From: Rothia halotolerans
Lineage (GTDB): Bacteria > Actinomycetota > Actinomycetes > Actinomycetales > Micrococcaceae
Assembly: GCF_004136635.1 (NCBI RefSeq)
Contig: NZ_NOIU01000001.1
Span: 558,001 to 622,000 of the forward strand
Length of the DNA stretch: 64,000 bases
Direction of reading: 5' to 3'
In this document: positions 1 through 9,823 of the stretch, one piece after another
How positions within the stretch are numbered: position 1 is the stretch's first letter
How the letters are laid out: every line of letters begins with the position of its first letter
The notes under the pieces: model-generated
Seen by the model: only the letters and a program-made list of their open reading frames with translations
Databases searched by the model: none
What the model was told of the DNA's origin: nothing
Position numbers and translations under genes: made by a program

Positions 1-2
1 CC

Positions 3-749
3 AAGCAGAACCTCGCCCCCGACGCCGTGCCGACCGAGGAGAACGCCCCGGACCTGGTGGGTGCCGGAGTGAGCGCCGGAGCCGGGTCCGCGGCGGACGG
101 TGAGGCCGCCCCGGCGGGCTCCTCGGGCGGGTCCGGGACCGGCCTGGCGGCCGCTCCGGTCTCCTCCGCCCCCTCCGCGCCCTGGGCGGCGTCGGGGGAC
201 GACGCCGCCGGTGCCGGGGAGGGCCCCGCGGGCACCGCTGAGGGCCCCGCGAGCGGCACCGCCGCCTCGGGCTCCCCCGAGGCTTCCGAGGCCGCCGAGA
301 TCACGGTCGGCTCGCCGCTGAGCGGCCGGGCCGTGCCCCTCTCCGAGGTCCCCGATCCCATCTTCGCCGCGGGCAAGCTGGGGCAGGGCGTGGCGATCGA
401 GCCCTCCGAGGGCGTCGTGAGCGCCCCCGGCGCCGGCAAGGTCATCGCGACCCCGGCCTCGGGCCACGCGATCGGGCTCCGGCTCGACTCCGGCGTCGAG
501 CTGCTGATCCACGTCGGCATCGACACGGTGAACATGCGCGGCGAGGGGTTCGAGGTGGCGGTCTCCAAGGGCGACCGCGTCGAGGCCGGGCAGAGGCTGC
601 TGGCCTTCGACGCCGCCGCGATCCGGGAGGCCGGCTACCCGACGATCACGCCGGTCCTGGTCACCAACACCCCCAAGTTCGCCGCCGTGGAGGGCCTGCC
701 GGCCGACGCCGTGCAGCCGGGCGACGAGGTGATCTCGATCCGCCGGTGA
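3..749 (+). CDS. PTS system EIIA (glucose/Crr-type) domain, C-terminal part of a gene cut by the window edge
   Basis: The frame is already open at the first bases, so the start lies outside the window; a GTG at base 27 is possible but has no convincing ribosome site. About 90 residues of Ala/Gly/Ser/Pro-rich linker come first, then a complete glucose-type EIIA domain beginning near ITVGSPLSGRAVPL. The phospho-accepting His is the codon at 510-512 in GVELLIHVGIDT. EIIA takes phosphate from HPr and passes it to EIIB during sugar uptake and phosphorylation. The linker suggests fusion behind EIIB/EIIC domains (beta-glucoside/glucose/sucrose family), but those domains are not visible, so the sugar is unknown. 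A strong terminator follows. Confidence 0.85.
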   Translation, partial: KQNLAPDAVPTEENAPDLVGAGVSAGAGSAADGEAAPAGSSGGSGTGLAAAPVSSAPSAPWAASGDDAAGAGEGPAGTAEGPASGTAASGSPEASEAAEITVGSPLSGRAVPLSEVPDPIFAAGKLGQGVAIEPSEGVVSAPGAGKVIATPASGHAIGLRLDSGVELLIHVGIDTVNMRGEGFEVAVSKGDRVEAGQRLLAFDAAAIREAGYPTITPVLVTNTPKFAAVEGLPADAVQPGDEVISIRR

Positions 750-905
750 CGGGGGTCCCGGGGCGTCCGCGGACGGGGCGCCCCGGCTCGCCGTCCGAGG
801 GCCTCCCGGTTCCACCGTCCGAGGACGTCCCGGGTCACCGTCCGGAGATCTCCCGCCCCCGGGCCTCCTCGGGGCTCCCGGCGGCACCACCCCGCACAGA
901 CGCCG

Positions 906-946
906 CGGCCCCGGTCCCGACCCTCGCAGGGTCGGGACCGGGGCCG
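906..946. terminator. Bidirectional intrinsic terminator hairpin
   Basis: Two perfect 19-base arms (906-924 and 928-946) are separated by a 3-base loop. It lies between the convergent PTS gene and the thioesterase gene, so it can end transcription from both sides. No long T-run follows, as is common in high-GC actinobacteria. Confidence 0.85.
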
Positions 947-961
947 TGCGCGTACGCGCCC

Positions 962-1417
962 TCAGGCGCCGCGGACGTAGCCGCGCAGCAGCTCCCGCTG
1001 CTCGGCCGAGATCCGCAGCAGGCGCCCGCTGGGCTCGTGGAAGAAGGCCAGGACCGTGCTGGCCTCGGCGCACAGCCGGCCGTCGACGCCGTCGCGGATC
1101 GCGTACCCCACGGTCAGGCTGGCCGCGGCCACCTTCTCGACCCAGATCTCGACGCGGGCCGGGACCGTCCGGTAGGCGAGCGGCGAGCGGTACTTCACGT
1201 GGTTCTCCGCGACGAGTGCTTGAGTCCCCTCCGGAAGCTCGGTGAACACCGGGACGGGTGCCTCGAACCCGGCCTCGCCGGTGCCCGCCGGGGGCCCGAA
1301 GGCCGCGACGCGCGCCTCCTCCATGATCCGCACGACCTGGACGTTGTTGACGTGCCCGTAGGCGTCCATGTCGCCCCAGCGCAGGGGGACGTCGATGACG
1401 AGGGTCTCAGAGCTCAT
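962..1417 (-). CDS. Acyl-CoA thioesterase (hotdog fold, 4HBT/YbgC-like)
   Basis: The 151-residue protein has the 4HBT opening LRWGDMDAYGHVNNV near residues 13-27, where the Asp of the WGDMDAYGHVNN stretch is the usual catalytic residue. It probably hydrolyses acyl-CoA thioesters in the cytoplasm; the substrate is unknown. The start at 1417 is preceded by TAGGGT (1424-1429) and exactly six bases, so the transcript is probably leaderless. The amino acid permease gene lies 42 bases upstream on the same strand and may also read through. Length is normal for the family. Confidence 0.85.
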   Translation of the reverse strand: MSSETLVIDVPLRWGDMDAYGHVNNVQVVRIMEEARVAAFGPPAGTGEAGFEAPVPVFTELPEGTQALVAENHVKYRSPLAYRTVPARVEIWVEKVAAASLTVGYAIRDGVDGRLCAEASTVLAFFHEPSGRLLRISAEQRELLRGYVRGA

Positions 1418-1459
1418 GGGACCACCCTACCCACCGGCCGCCGACGAGGGCCGGGCGGC

Positions 1460-2875
1460 TCAGGCCTCGACCCGCGTCGCCCGGTCCGCCTCCTCGAAGG
1501 CCTCCCGGTCCCCCGTCACGTGACGTCGCACGACCGCGAAGTACAGCACCGTGAGCACCACGAAGTACGCCACGCCCACCAGCCCGGCCATCCGCATGTC
1601 GTCGAGGACGAAGACGGTGGAGAACACCGAGACCAGCCCCGCCATGCCCAGGATCGCCATCGGTACGCCGCCGATCAGCCGGAAGCTGCTCGAGGCGCCC
1701 TCGCGCCGCCGGTAGAAGACGTATGCCAGCAGGATCATGAACCAGACGACCAGGACGCAGCTGGTGATCAGCGCGACCATCAGGACGAACACGTTGGAGA
1801 TCCCCGAGGCCGCCAGGATCACGACCAGCAGGATGCCGACGCTGGAGCCGACCAGCGCCCGCACCGGGATGCCGGTGGCGCTGGTCCGGCGGAACCCGCG
1901 CGGGGCCATGCCCTGGTAGGACAGCGAGTGCAGCAGGCGGGTGCCGGCATAGACGTTGGCGTTGGCCGCCGAGAGCGCCGCCACCAGGACGATGAAGTTC
2001 AGGATCGCCGCGGCCGCGGGGATGCCCGCCTCGGAGAAGACCAGCACGAAGGGGCTGGTGGCCAGCTCGCCGGACTCGGCCGCCGCCGACCACGGCATGA
2101 GCGACATGACCACGAACAGCGCCAGGACGTAGAAAGTGGCCAGGCGCCAGATGGTGGCCTTCCCCGCCGCGCGCACCGAGCGGACCGGGTCCTTGGCCTC
2201 GGCCGCGGAGATGGAGATCAGCTCGACGCCGCCGAAGGAGAACATCACCAGCGCCATCGCCAGCCACACCGAGGAGACGCCGTTGGGCATGAAGCCGTGC
2301 TCGGTCAGGTGCCCCACGCCCTCCGCGGGGTGGTTCGGCAGTCCGAAGAAGATGAGGATCAGGCCGATGAGGATGAACGCGATCACCGCGAAGACCTTGA
2401 TCCCGGAGAGGAAGAACTCGACGACGCCGAAGGACTTCACGCTGAACGCGTTGAGCAGGATGATCCCGACGCCGAAGGCGGCGATGCCCCACCACATCGG
2501 CAGCTCGGGCCACCAGTACCGCAGATAGGTCGAGACCGCGACGAGCTCGGCCCCGGCGACGCACACGGTGGTCGCCCAGTATGCCCAGCGGGTGATGTAT
2601 CCGCCGAAGGCGCCGAGGAACCGCCCGGCCATGGTCCCGAACCCGCCCCGCACGGGGTACTTGACCGCCATCTCGCCGGCGGCGCAGGCGATGATGGCGG
2701 CGATCAGGGAGCCCAGCGCGTAGCAGACGATCACGGCGGGCCCCGCCACGCTGATCGCGGCCCCGGAGCCCAGGAAGAGGCCGGTGCCGAGGGCCGAGCC
2801 GAGGGCGATCATCGTCATCTGCTCGTGCGAGAGCGAGCGGGCCAGCGCGCCCGCCGGCTTGTGTTGCTGAACCAT
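1460..2875 (-). CDS. Amino acid permease (APC family)
   Basis: The 471-residue integral membrane protein has about 12 predicted helices. It begins MVQQHKPAG and soon reaches the APC hallmark IALGSALGTGLFLGSG (roughly residues 22-37). Other family stretches are GGFGTMAGRFLGAFGGY and FSFGGVELISISAAEAKDP. It resembles the amino acid transporter group of GABA, proline and aromatic permeases (AAT), which import amino acids with protons. The frame stays open further upstream, but residues before 2875 have no family similarity, so the ATG at 2875 is chosen. The substrate cannot be read from sequence. Confidence 0.88.
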   Translation of the reverse strand: MVQQHKPAGALARSLSHEQMTMIALGSALGTGLFLGSGAAISVAGPAVIVCYALGSLIAAIIACAAGEMAVKYPVRGGFGTMAGRFLGAFGGYITRWAYWATTVCVAGAELVAVSTYLRYWWPELPMWWGIAAFGVGIILLNAFSVKSFGVVEFFLSGIKVFAVIAFILIGLILIFFGLPNHPAEGVGHLTEHGFMPNGVSSVWLAMALVMFSFGGVELISISAAEAKDPVRSVRAAGKATIWRLATFYVLALFVVMSLMPWSAAAESGELATSPFVLVFSEAGIPAAAAILNFIVLVAALSAANANVYAGTRLLHSLSYQGMAPRGFRRTSATGIPVRALVGSSVGILLVVILAASGISNVFVLMVALITSCVLVVWFMILLAYVFYRRREGASSSFRLIGGVPMAILGMAGLVSVFSTVFVLDDMRMAGLVGVAYFVVLTVLYFAVVRRHVTGDREAFEEADRATRVEA

Positions 2876-3025
2876 GAGGCGGCGATGCCTTTCATCGAGG
2901 AGCCCGGCGCCCTCCGGGGCCGGCGCTGAAGCGTTGTGACGGCAGAGGTCGCCGGTGGACCGGGACTCGCCGCAGATACCCACTCTAAACGCTGAACGCC
3001 CCGCACCGTGTGGTGAACTAGTGGG

Positions 3026-3886
3026 ATGAGTGCATCCGCCAGTTCCGACGCTCACCTCGCCGCACCTCGCGCCTGGGTGCGCACGAGCCAGCACACCGCC
3101 TACCTGACCGTGGACAACCCCGGCGCCATGACCCTGGAGGGGACCAACACCTACGTGGTCGGCGCGCTCGGGGAGCACTGGCCCCCCGCCGAGGGGGCGG
3201 AGCGGCCCCGCGTCGTCGTGGTGGATCCGGGGCCCGACGACGCCGCCCACGCCGACGCCCTGGCCCAGGCCGGCGACGTCGTGCTCATCCTGCTGACCCA
3301 CCGCCACCGGGACCACACGGGCAACGCGGGCCGGCTGAGCGAGCTGACCGGCGCACCGGTCCGGGCCTGGACCGCCGACCTCTCGATCGACGCCGAGCCC
3401 CTCGAGGACGGCGAGGTCGTCTCAGCCGCCGAGGTGGAGATCTTCGCCCTGCACTGCCCCGGGCACACCTCGGACTCGGTGTGCCTGCGCGTGGACGAGG
3501 ACTCGGTGATCCTCACCGGCGACACCGTGCCCGGCCGCGGCACCACGATGCTCGACTACCCGGACGGCGACCTGGAGGACTACCTGGACAGCCTGCGCGA
3601 GCTCATGGAGCACCGCGACCTCGTGGTGCTGCCGGCCCACGGACCGGCCGGGGAGAGCCTGCACGAGGCCTGCGACCGGCTCCTGGACCACCGGCTCACC
3701 CGCATCCACGAGCTGCGGCAGCGGCTCAAGGCCACCGAGGACGACATCGCCCCCTCCGCCGGCGCGCTGGCCGAGAGCGTCTACGGCGACGTGCCCGACG
3801 CCGTCCGGGATTCCGCCCTGAAGACGCTCAAGGCCCAGCTGGCCTACCTCGTCGACATCGGCGAGATCGCCGGCTTCACCGACTGA
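3026..3886 (+). CDS. MBL-fold metallo-hydrolase
   Basis: The 286-residue protein has the metallo-beta-lactamase motif THRHRDHTG (near residues 91-99). Further metal ligands are the His in LHCPGHTSD, the Asp in LTGDTVPG and the His in VLPAHGPAG. The order and spacing match the LACTB2-like/glyoxalase-II-like branch, which usually binds two zinc ions. The C-terminal 60 residues form a helical extension typical of LACTB2-like proteins. It is transcribed divergently from the permease. The physiological substrate is unknown; hydrolysis of a thioester or a phosphodiester is possible. Confidence 0.85.
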   Translation: MSASASSDAHLAAPRAWVRTSQHTAYLTVDNPGAMTLEGTNTYVVGALGEHWPPAEGAERPRVVVVDPGPDDAAHADALAQAGDVVLILLTHRHRDHTGNAGRLSELTGAPVRAWTADLSIDAEPLEDGEVVSAAEVEIFALHCPGHTSDSVCLRVDEDSVILTGDTVPGRGTTMLDYPDGDLEDYLDSLRELMEHRDLVVLPAHGPAGESLHEACDRLLDHRLTRIHELRQRLKATEDDIAPSAGALAESVYGDVPDAVRDSALKTLKAQLAYLVDIGEIAGFTD

Positions 3887-3955
3887 CCGCCGCCGGATCC
3901 GTCCGCGAACGGCCGGCGTCGCGCCCCTCGGAGTCGGCTCCGCCCCGCTGTGGCG

Positions 3956-4666
3956 TCACCGGCTGACGGCCACCGCCTCCTCGGGCTGCGGGTAGGTCGG
4001 CTCGTGCCGCTTGAACCAGCGGATGGCCGGGTAGGTGACGGGCAGCAGCACGACCTCGATCAGGCACTTGTACAGGTAGCCCACCAGCAGGTAGTTGACG
4101 AACTCCCCGGCCTGGGTGATGCCCAGGATCGGCGCGGCGACGGCGCAGAAGATCAGCGTGTCCGCGAACTCGCCCACCAGGGTGGAGCCGATCAGCCGCG
4201 CCCACATGTGCTTCTCCCGGGTGGCCCGCTTGATCAGGCCCATGATCCAGGCGTTGAGCAGCTGCCCCACGAGGAAGCCCGCGAGCGAGCCGGCGACGAT
4301 CCGGGGCACCGGCCCGAGCACCGTCTCGAAGGCCGACTGGTTCTCGTAGAACTCCGCCGCCGGCAGGGCGATGATGATCCAGAAGCACACGCTGGCGAAG
4401 GCGCCGGCGCAGAAGCTGGTGACGATCGCCCGCCGCGCGGCGCGGAAGCCGTAGACCTCGGTGACGACGTCGCCCAGCACGTAGGCCAGCGGGAAGAGGA
4501 AGAAGCCCCCGTCGGTGATGACCGGGCCGAAGGAGACGCCCTTGGTCGCGCCGATGTTGGAGAGGATCAGCAGCACGCAGTACGCGGCGACCAGCAGGTC
4601 GAAGTAGGTCTTGGGGCGGCGGGCGTACCGGGGTTCCGGGTGGGCTTGCACGAGGCTCTCACTCAT
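3956..4666 (-). CDS. Queuosine precursor transporter (YhhQ/VUT family)
   Basis: The 236-residue membrane protein has about six helices and the family signatures LVAAYCVLLILSNI near the N-terminus, LAYVLGDVVTEVYGFR and TLVGEFADTLIF. E. coli YhhQ imports the queuosine precursors preQ0 and preQ1, and the family is often annotated VUT. No queuosine synthesis gene is visible in the window. I looked for a preQ1 riboswitch in the 130 bases upstream and saw none. The gene is convergent with the MBL hydrolase and divergent from the kinase gene. Confidence 0.85.
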   Translation of the reverse strand: MSESLVQAHPEPRYARRPKTYFDLLVAAYCVLLILSNIGATKGVSFGPVITDGGFFLFPLAYVLGDVVTEVYGFRAARRAIVTSFCAGAFASVCFWIIIALPAAEFYENQSAFETVLGPVPRIVAGSLAGFLVGQLLNAWIMGLIKRATREKHMWARLIGSTLVGEFADTLIFCAVAAPILGITQAGEFVNYLLVGYLYKCLIEVVLLPVTYPAIRWFKRHEPTYPQPEEAVAVSR

Positions 4667-4768
4667 TTTCGCGTCGTCGGGGAGACCGTCCCGGGCACGC
4701 TGCGCCGGTCCGGGGTTCTCAGTGATCGCGGCGCACGGCGCCGCGCGGCCCGCCTGCCATCCGGGCCC

Positions 4769-4796
4769 TGAAAAGTGTACCGCCTGAGACCATAAT
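4769..4796 (+). promoter_or_regulatory. Promoter of the PdxK/ThiD kinase, predicted leaderless
   Basis: TGAAAA at 4769-4774 and CATAAT at 4791-4796 are 16 bases apart. The ATG at 4804 follows the second box after seven bases, where the transcript would be expected to start. This supports 4804 rather than the in-frame ATG at 4795, which overlaps the -10 box. Confidence 0.5.
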
Positions 4797-4803
4797 GGGG
4801 AGT

Positions 4804-5616
4804 ATGACTACTACGACATCCACCCCCGTCGCGATGACCATCGCCGGCTCCGAGGCCACCGGAGGAGCGGGCGCCCAGGCCGACCTGAAGACCTTCCAGG
4901 CCCTCGGCGTCTACGGCTGCCTCTCCCTGACCTGCATCGTCGCCTTCGACCCGAAGAACGGCTGGGCGCACCGGCTCACCCCCGTCGACCAGCAGACCCT
5001 GGCCGACCAGCTGGAGGTCAACACCACCGCCTACGACCTGGACGCGGTCAAGATCGGCATGCTCGGCTCCCCCGCGACCATCGAGACCGTCGCCGGGGTC
5101 CTCGCCGAGCAGAAGCCGAGGAACCTGGTGCTGGACCCCGTGCTGATCTGCAAGGGCCAGGAGCCGGGCGCCGCCCTGGACACCGACGAGGCCCTGAAGG
5201 CCAGGATCCTGCCGCTCGCCGACTTCATCACCCCCAACCACTTCGAGTCCCTCTCCCTGTCCGGCATGGAGGAGATCTCCACGGTCGCGCAGCTGGAGCA
5301 GGCCGCGCGCCGGATCCACGAGGTCTCCGGCGCGGCGGTGCTGGCCAAGGGCGGGGTGCGCCTGGACGGCCCGGACGCCGTCGACGTGTTCTACGACGGC
5401 CAGACGCTGGAGGTGCTGAGCGCGCCCAAGATCGGCGAGGTCGCGGTCGCGGGGGCGGGCTGCTCGCTCGCCGCGGCGGTCACGGCCGAGCTCGCCAAGG
5501 GGGCGACGCCGCTCGAGGCCGCCCGCACCGCCAAGGACTTCGTCACCGAGGGCATCCGGGCCCGGATCTCCTCGCACGCGCCCTTCGACTCGCTCCGCCA
5601 GGTCAACCGGGGCTGA
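4804..5616 (+). CDS. pdxK: Bifunctional hydroxymethylpyrimidine/pyridoxal kinase (ribokinase superfamily)
   Basis: The 270-residue protein has the ThiD/PdxK N-terminal motif AMTIAGSEATGGAGAQADLK and the anion-hole/catalytic stretch VAVAGAGCSLAAAV near residue 215. The Cys of GAGC is typical of the Bacillus PdxK (ThiD2-like) subgroup, which phosphorylates pyridoxal and also hydroxymethylpyrimidine. It therefore probably serves vitamin B6 salvage, with a possible role in thiamine synthesis. No thiamine gene or TPP riboswitch is nearby, which favours the B6 role. Length is typical. An ATG at 4795 is an alternative start. Confidence 0.85.
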   Translation: MTTTTSTPVAMTIAGSEATGGAGAQADLKTFQALGVYGCLSLTCIVAFDPKNGWAHRLTPVDQQTLADQLEVNTTAYDLDAVKIGMLGSPATIETVAGVLAEQKPRNLVLDPVLICKGQEPGAALDTDEALKARILPLADFITPNHFESLSLSGMEEISTVAQLEQAARRIHEVSGAAVLAKGGVRLDGPDAVDVFYDGQTLEVLSAPKIGEVAVAGAGCSLAAAVTAELAKGATPLEAARTAKDFVTEGIRARISSHAPFDSLRQVNRG

Positions 5617-5641
5617 TCGCCGCCGGGCCGTGACGGACGGC

Positions 5642-5683
5642 TGAGGCCGCCGGCCGCCCCCTCCCGGGGCGTCGGCGGCCTCA
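5642..5683. terminator. Terminator hairpin between the convergent kinase and purU genes
   Basis: An 11-base perfect outer stem (5642-5652 with 5673-5683) encloses a second 6-base stem (5655-5660 with 5666-5671). It sits 26 bases after the kinase stop codon and can serve both strands. Confidence 0.7.
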
Positions 5684-5760
5684 GGGTCTCGCCGTTTCAG
5701 GACCTCGAGGCCCGGCCCTCGGGGTTCGGCGCCTCAGTGCCCCTGGTCCCCAGAACCTCA

Positions 5761-5797
5761 GGGCCTCAGGGCCTCAGGGCCTCAGGGCCTCAGGGCC

Positions 5798-5800
<3 letters not shown>
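5761..5800. repeat. Five perfect tandem copies of an 8-base unit (GGGCCTCA)
   Basis: Bases 5761-5800 are five exact copies of GGGCCTCA. A partial copy (CCTCA, 5756-5760) precedes them and degenerate CCTCAG-like stretches extend back to about 5690. The last copy contains the purU stop codon (TGA on the minus strand, 5798-5800). A slipped-strand change in copy number would alter only the 3' untranslated region of purU. Confidence 0.9.
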
Positions 5801-6670
<870 letters not shown>

Positions 6671-6932
6671 TCTTTTCTCCGTACTGTTCCGGGATCGGGG
6701 GCTCGGCGGCAGGGCCGACGCCGGGCCGCGTCGTCCCCGCACCGGCTCCACTATATTGACTCCCGGCGCGCAGCGGCGCATCGCCCCCGATCCGGCCGGA
6801 GGCAGAACGGCTCACGACGACGCCGCCCCACCCGGCGACGAGCCGGACCTGCCGGACGTCCCGAGCCAGAGCCCGGGTGCGACGAGCCGGGCTCCCGGAA
6901 CGGGCCCAGGGGGGGCGACCGCAACGGTCCCG

Positions 6933-7595
6933 CTACGAGGCGACCGACTCCAGCCGGGGGCGCGCGTACGCCGGCACCGCGTGGCCCTCCTGGTCGAACT
7001 GCGCCCCCAGCCCGCGCTGGATGAACGTGACGATCTGCTCGATCCGGGCCGATCGGGTGTCCCCGTCCTCGAGGCGCCCGCGGTCGGTCGCGGAGCTGAG
7101 GGAGCCGTGCACCAGGCGGGCCAGCTCGCCGATCTCCGCCTCCGGCAGGTAACCCTGCTCGATCGCGGACCGCAGGATCTGCGCCAGGACCGCCTGGAGC
7201 TCGCCCACGTGGTGGCCCAGCTTCTCGAAGGACTCCGGGGAGAGGACGGAGCGCATGGTCGGCCCCGGGGGCAGGTGCCGGCGGGACATGTCCTCGATCT
7301 GCAGGCGCACGTAGACGGCCAGCTGGTCCACGGGGTTGGTGACGGCGGCGAGCTCGGTGCGGAGGTCGCCGATGAACCGCTCCGTCTCGTCCAGGGCGTA
7401 GGCGACGAGGAGCTCGCCCATGTCGGCGAAGTAGTTGTACACGGCGGTGCGGCCGATGCCGGCGTTCTTGGCCACGTGGGTCATGGTCAGGCCGGTCAGG
7501 CCGCGCGTGTAGAGGAGGTCGCCGAAGGAGCGCAGGATCGCGTTCTTGGTGTTCTCCCGCTGCGCGGCGTTGGAGGAAGCGGTGATACGGGGCAT
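6933..7595 (-). CDS. TetR-family transcriptional regulator
   Basis: The 220-residue protein has a TetR helix-turn-helix near residues 18-65: AILRSFGDLLYTRGLTGLTM, then HVAKNAGIGRTAVYNYFADM. A ligand-binding C-terminal domain follows with no recognisable effector signature. The start at 7595 is preceded by a consensus TATACT (7602-7607) and exactly six bases, so the gene is probably transcribed leaderless from its own promoter. Its target is not evident; the neighbour on the same strand is a small ParB-like protein. Confidence 0.85.
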   Translation of the reverse strand: MPRITASSNAAQRENTKNAILRSFGDLLYTRGLTGLTMTHVAKNAGIGRTAVYNYFADMGELLVAYALDETERFIGDLRTELAAVTNPVDQLAVYVRLQIEDMSRRHLPPGPTMRSVLSPESFEKLGHHVGELQAVLAQILRSAIEQGYLPEAEIGELARLVHGSLSSATDRGRLEDGDTRSARIEQIVTFIQRGLGAQFDQEGHAVPAYARPRLESVAS

Positions 7596-7643
7596 GCCGA
7601 CAGTATACGCCCGGGTGTCACCAAAACAGAAGAGGGGCTCGCA

Positions 7644-7964
7644 TCACCCCCGGTCAGCGACCTCCGCGCCGTCCATGTCGAGCACCCGGGCGTACATGAC
7701 CTGCCGGCGCTGCAGGGCGCTGCGCAGGGCCCGGTGCACCCCCTCCTCGAGGTACAGCTGGCCGTTCCAGCGCACCACGTGCGGGAACAGGTCCCCGTAG
7801 AAGGTCGAGTCGTCGTGGAGCAGCGTCGAGAGGTCCAGCATGCGCTGCGTCGTGATCAGGTGGTCGAGCCGGACCTGCTGCGGGGCGATCACGCCCCAGT
7901 CCCTGGGGGTCCTGCAGCCGTGCTCGGGATAAGGTCGGGCCTCTCCCACCGCCTTGAAGATCAT
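7644..7964 (-). CDS. Small ParB/sulfiredoxin-fold-like protein of unknown function
   Basis: The 106-residue soluble protein has VRLDHLITTQRMLDL in the middle and YLEEGVHRALRSALQRRQV near the C-terminus. The second stretch resembles the ParB-like nuclease motif in which a GxHR segment is followed by a helix and a strand (MYARVL). I recognise it only as a ParB-like fold; no partner ParA or parS is present and no DNA-binding helix-turn-helix is visible. The start at 7964 follows TAGGAT (7971-7976) and six bases, indicating a leaderless transcript. Related small proteins appear widespread in actinobacteria, from memory, with no assigned role. Confidence 0.65.
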   Translation of the reverse strand: MIFKAVGEARPYPEHGCRTPRDWGVIAPQQVRLDHLITTQRMLDLSTLLHDDSTFYGDLFPHVVRWNGQLYLEEGVHRALRSALQRRQVMYARVLDMDGAEVADRG

Positions 7965-8006
7965 GGCCCCATCCTACGGCCAGCCCGGCCGATCCTGCAG
8001 GGAGCA

Positions 8007-8052
8007 CGACGGCGCCGGGGCCGATCCTCGAGGATCGGCCCCGGCGCCGTCG
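8007..8052. terminator. Perfect 46-base palindromic terminator
   Basis: Bases 8007-8052 form a perfect palindrome centred between 8029 and 8030, with CTCGAG at the axis. It lies about 40 bases past the stop of the drug exporter gene and ends that minus-strand transcription unit before the ParB-like gene. Confidence 0.85.
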
Positions 8053-8092
8053 CATCCGCACAGGGCGAGGGGAGGAGGCTCCGGACGGAGAC

Positions 8093-9823
8093 TCAGCGGG
8101 TCGGCATCATCGTCCCGGTCTCCGGAAGGGGGATCTCGCCGGTGTTCGGGGAGCGGTCCTCGAGGTCCCCGTCGCGATCCTCCCGAGAGCGGTCCCCGGC
8201 CGAGGCCGAGGTCTTGCCGGACTCGCCGACGCTGGTGGCCAGCGCCTTCTCGACGATGAACATCAGCAGCAGCGCGGCCAGCACGCCCAGCGGCATGATC
8301 CACAGGAAGATCGGCGTGAGGGCCTCGTTGTAGGAGTCCACGATGATGTCGTGGATCGGGCCCGGGAGGCCGTTGACCAGCTCGGGCGTCAGCGAGTTGG
8401 CGCCGCCGCTGCCGGCCATCGCCTCCACCGGCAGCCGGTCCTGCAGGAACGTGGTGAGCCGGGAGGTGAACAGACCGCCGACCAGGGCCGAGCCGATCGT
8501 CGCGCCGACCTGGCGGAAGAAGTTGCTCGACGCCGTCGCCGTCCCGACCATGCTGATCGGGAAGGAGTTCTGCACGATCAGCGTCAGCAGCTGCATCGAC
8601 ATGCCCAGGCCCAGGCCGATCAGCGCCAGGCAGAGGCAGATCTCCCAGGTCGGGGTGTCCACCTGGATCCTGGAGAGGAAGAACAGCCCGGCCGCGATGA
8701 ACAGCGAGCCCACCACGGTGAAGACCTTGTAGCGCCCCCGCTTGGAGACCACGGCGCCGATGGTGACCGAGGTGATGAGCATGGTGCCCATCATCGGGAT
8801 CATCAGCAGGCCGGCCTGGGTCGCGGTGACGCCCAGGACCATCTGCATGTAGGTCGGCATGTAGCCGATGGCGCCGAACATCGCGATGCCCATGCACAGG
8901 CTGGCGACGGTGGTCAGGTTGAAGTTGCGGTCCTTGAACAGCTTGAGCGGCATGACCGGCTCCGCGACCTTCGACTCCACCGGGATGAAGACGGCGACGG
9001 CGACCACGGTCGCGATCAGCAGGCCGATGATGGTCGGGGAGGCCCAGTCGTACTGGTTGCCTCCCCAGGTCATGGCCAGCACCAGGCAGGCGGTGGCCGC
9101 GGCCAGCAGCGCCATGCCGATCACGTCGATCTTGCTGCGCTCCTGGCGCACGGGCCGGTTGGTGTGCGGGATCAGGAAGATCGCGGCGAACAGGGCCAGC
9201 GCGGCCAGCGGGAGGTTCATCCAGAAGCCCCAGCGCCAGCCGGGACCCTCCGTGAGCCAGCCGCCCAGCAGCGGGCCGGCGACCGAGGAGAACGCGAAGA
9301 CGCCCATCAGGGCGCCCATGTACTTGCCGCGCTCACGCGCGGGGATGACGTCGGCGATGACCGCCTGGGAGAGGATCATGAGGCCGCCGCCGCCGAGGCC
9401 CTGCAGGCCGCGGGAGATGATCAGCGTCGTCATGTCCTGGGCGATGGCGCCGGTCAGGGAGCCCGCCGCGAAGGCCACGATCGAGAAGATCAGCAGCGGC
9501 TTGCGCCCCCAGAGGTCCCCGAGCTTGCCGTAGACCGGCATCATGATCGTGGAGACCAGGATGAACGCGGTCATCACCCAGCTCATGTGCTCGACGCCGT
9601 TGAGCTCGCCCACGATGGTGGGCAGCGACGGCGAGAGCACCGTCTGGTTCAGCGAGGACATGAGCATGATGATCATCAGGCCGATGAACAGCAGCAGGAT
9701 GTTGGTGTGCGATGCCTCGCCCGCGTGGTGCGAGGAGGAGTGCGCCTGCGCCGCGGAGGCGCCGGGTTGTTCCGTGGCGGAACCGCCGCGCCGCGAATGG
9801 CGCGGTGTGTATTGAGTGCTCAT
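8093..9823 (-). CDS. MFS multidrug exporter, DHA2 (EmrB/QacA) family
   Basis: The 576-residue protein has 14 predicted transmembrane helices. MFS motif A appears as GKLGDLWGRKPLL and the antiporter motif C region as GLGGGGLMILSQAVI. Proteins of this family export drugs and other amphipathic compounds against protons. A hydrophilic Arg/Ser/His-rich N-terminus of about 40 residues and an acidic C-terminal tail flank the core. The ATG at 9823 overlaps the stop of the upstream tetR gene (ATGA), with GGAGG eight bases before it, so translation is coupled. The regulator next to it is the obvious repressor. Confidence 0.9.
   Translation of the reverse strand: MSTQYTPRHSRRGGSATEQPGASAAQAHSSSHHAGEASHTNILLLFIGLMIIMLMSSLNQTVLSPSLPTIVGELNGVEHMSWVMTAFILVSTIMMPVYGKLGDLWGRKPLLIFSIVAFAAGSLTGAIAQDMTTLIISRGLQGLGGGGLMILSQAVIADVIPARERGKYMGALMGVFAFSSVAGPLLGGWLTEGPGWRWGFWMNLPLAALALFAAIFLIPHTNRPVRQERSKIDVIGMALLAAATACLVLAMTWGGNQYDWASPTIIGLLIATVVAVAVFIPVESKVAEPVMPLKLFKDRNFNLTTVASLCMGIAMFGAIGYMPTYMQMVLGVTATQAGLLMIPMMGTMLITSVTIGAVVSKRGRYKVFTVVGSLFIAAGLFFLSRIQVDTPTWEICLCLALIGLGLGMSMQLLTLIVQNSFPISMVGTATASSNFFRQVGATIGSALVGGLFTSRLTTFLQDRLPVEAMAGSGGANSLTPELVNGLPGPIHDIIVDSYNEALTPIFLWIMPLGVLAALLLMFIVEKALATSVGESGKTSASAGDRSREDRDGDLEDRSPNTGEIPLPETGTMMPTR

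Noticed and set aside
746-2929. A 727-residue open frame on the plus strand across the amino acid permease and thioesterase genes
   Set aside because: It is antisense to two clear genes, has low-complexity Arg/Asp/His/Gly composition and no domain; it is a high-GC shadow. Similar long antisense frames throughout the window were rejected for the same reason.
4667-4803. preQ1 riboswitch upstream of the YhhQ-type gene, or TPP riboswitch upstream of the kinase gene
   Set aside because: Neither the preQ1 core nor the TPP core (CTGAGA with ACCTGA-like pair) could be found in this short divergent region.
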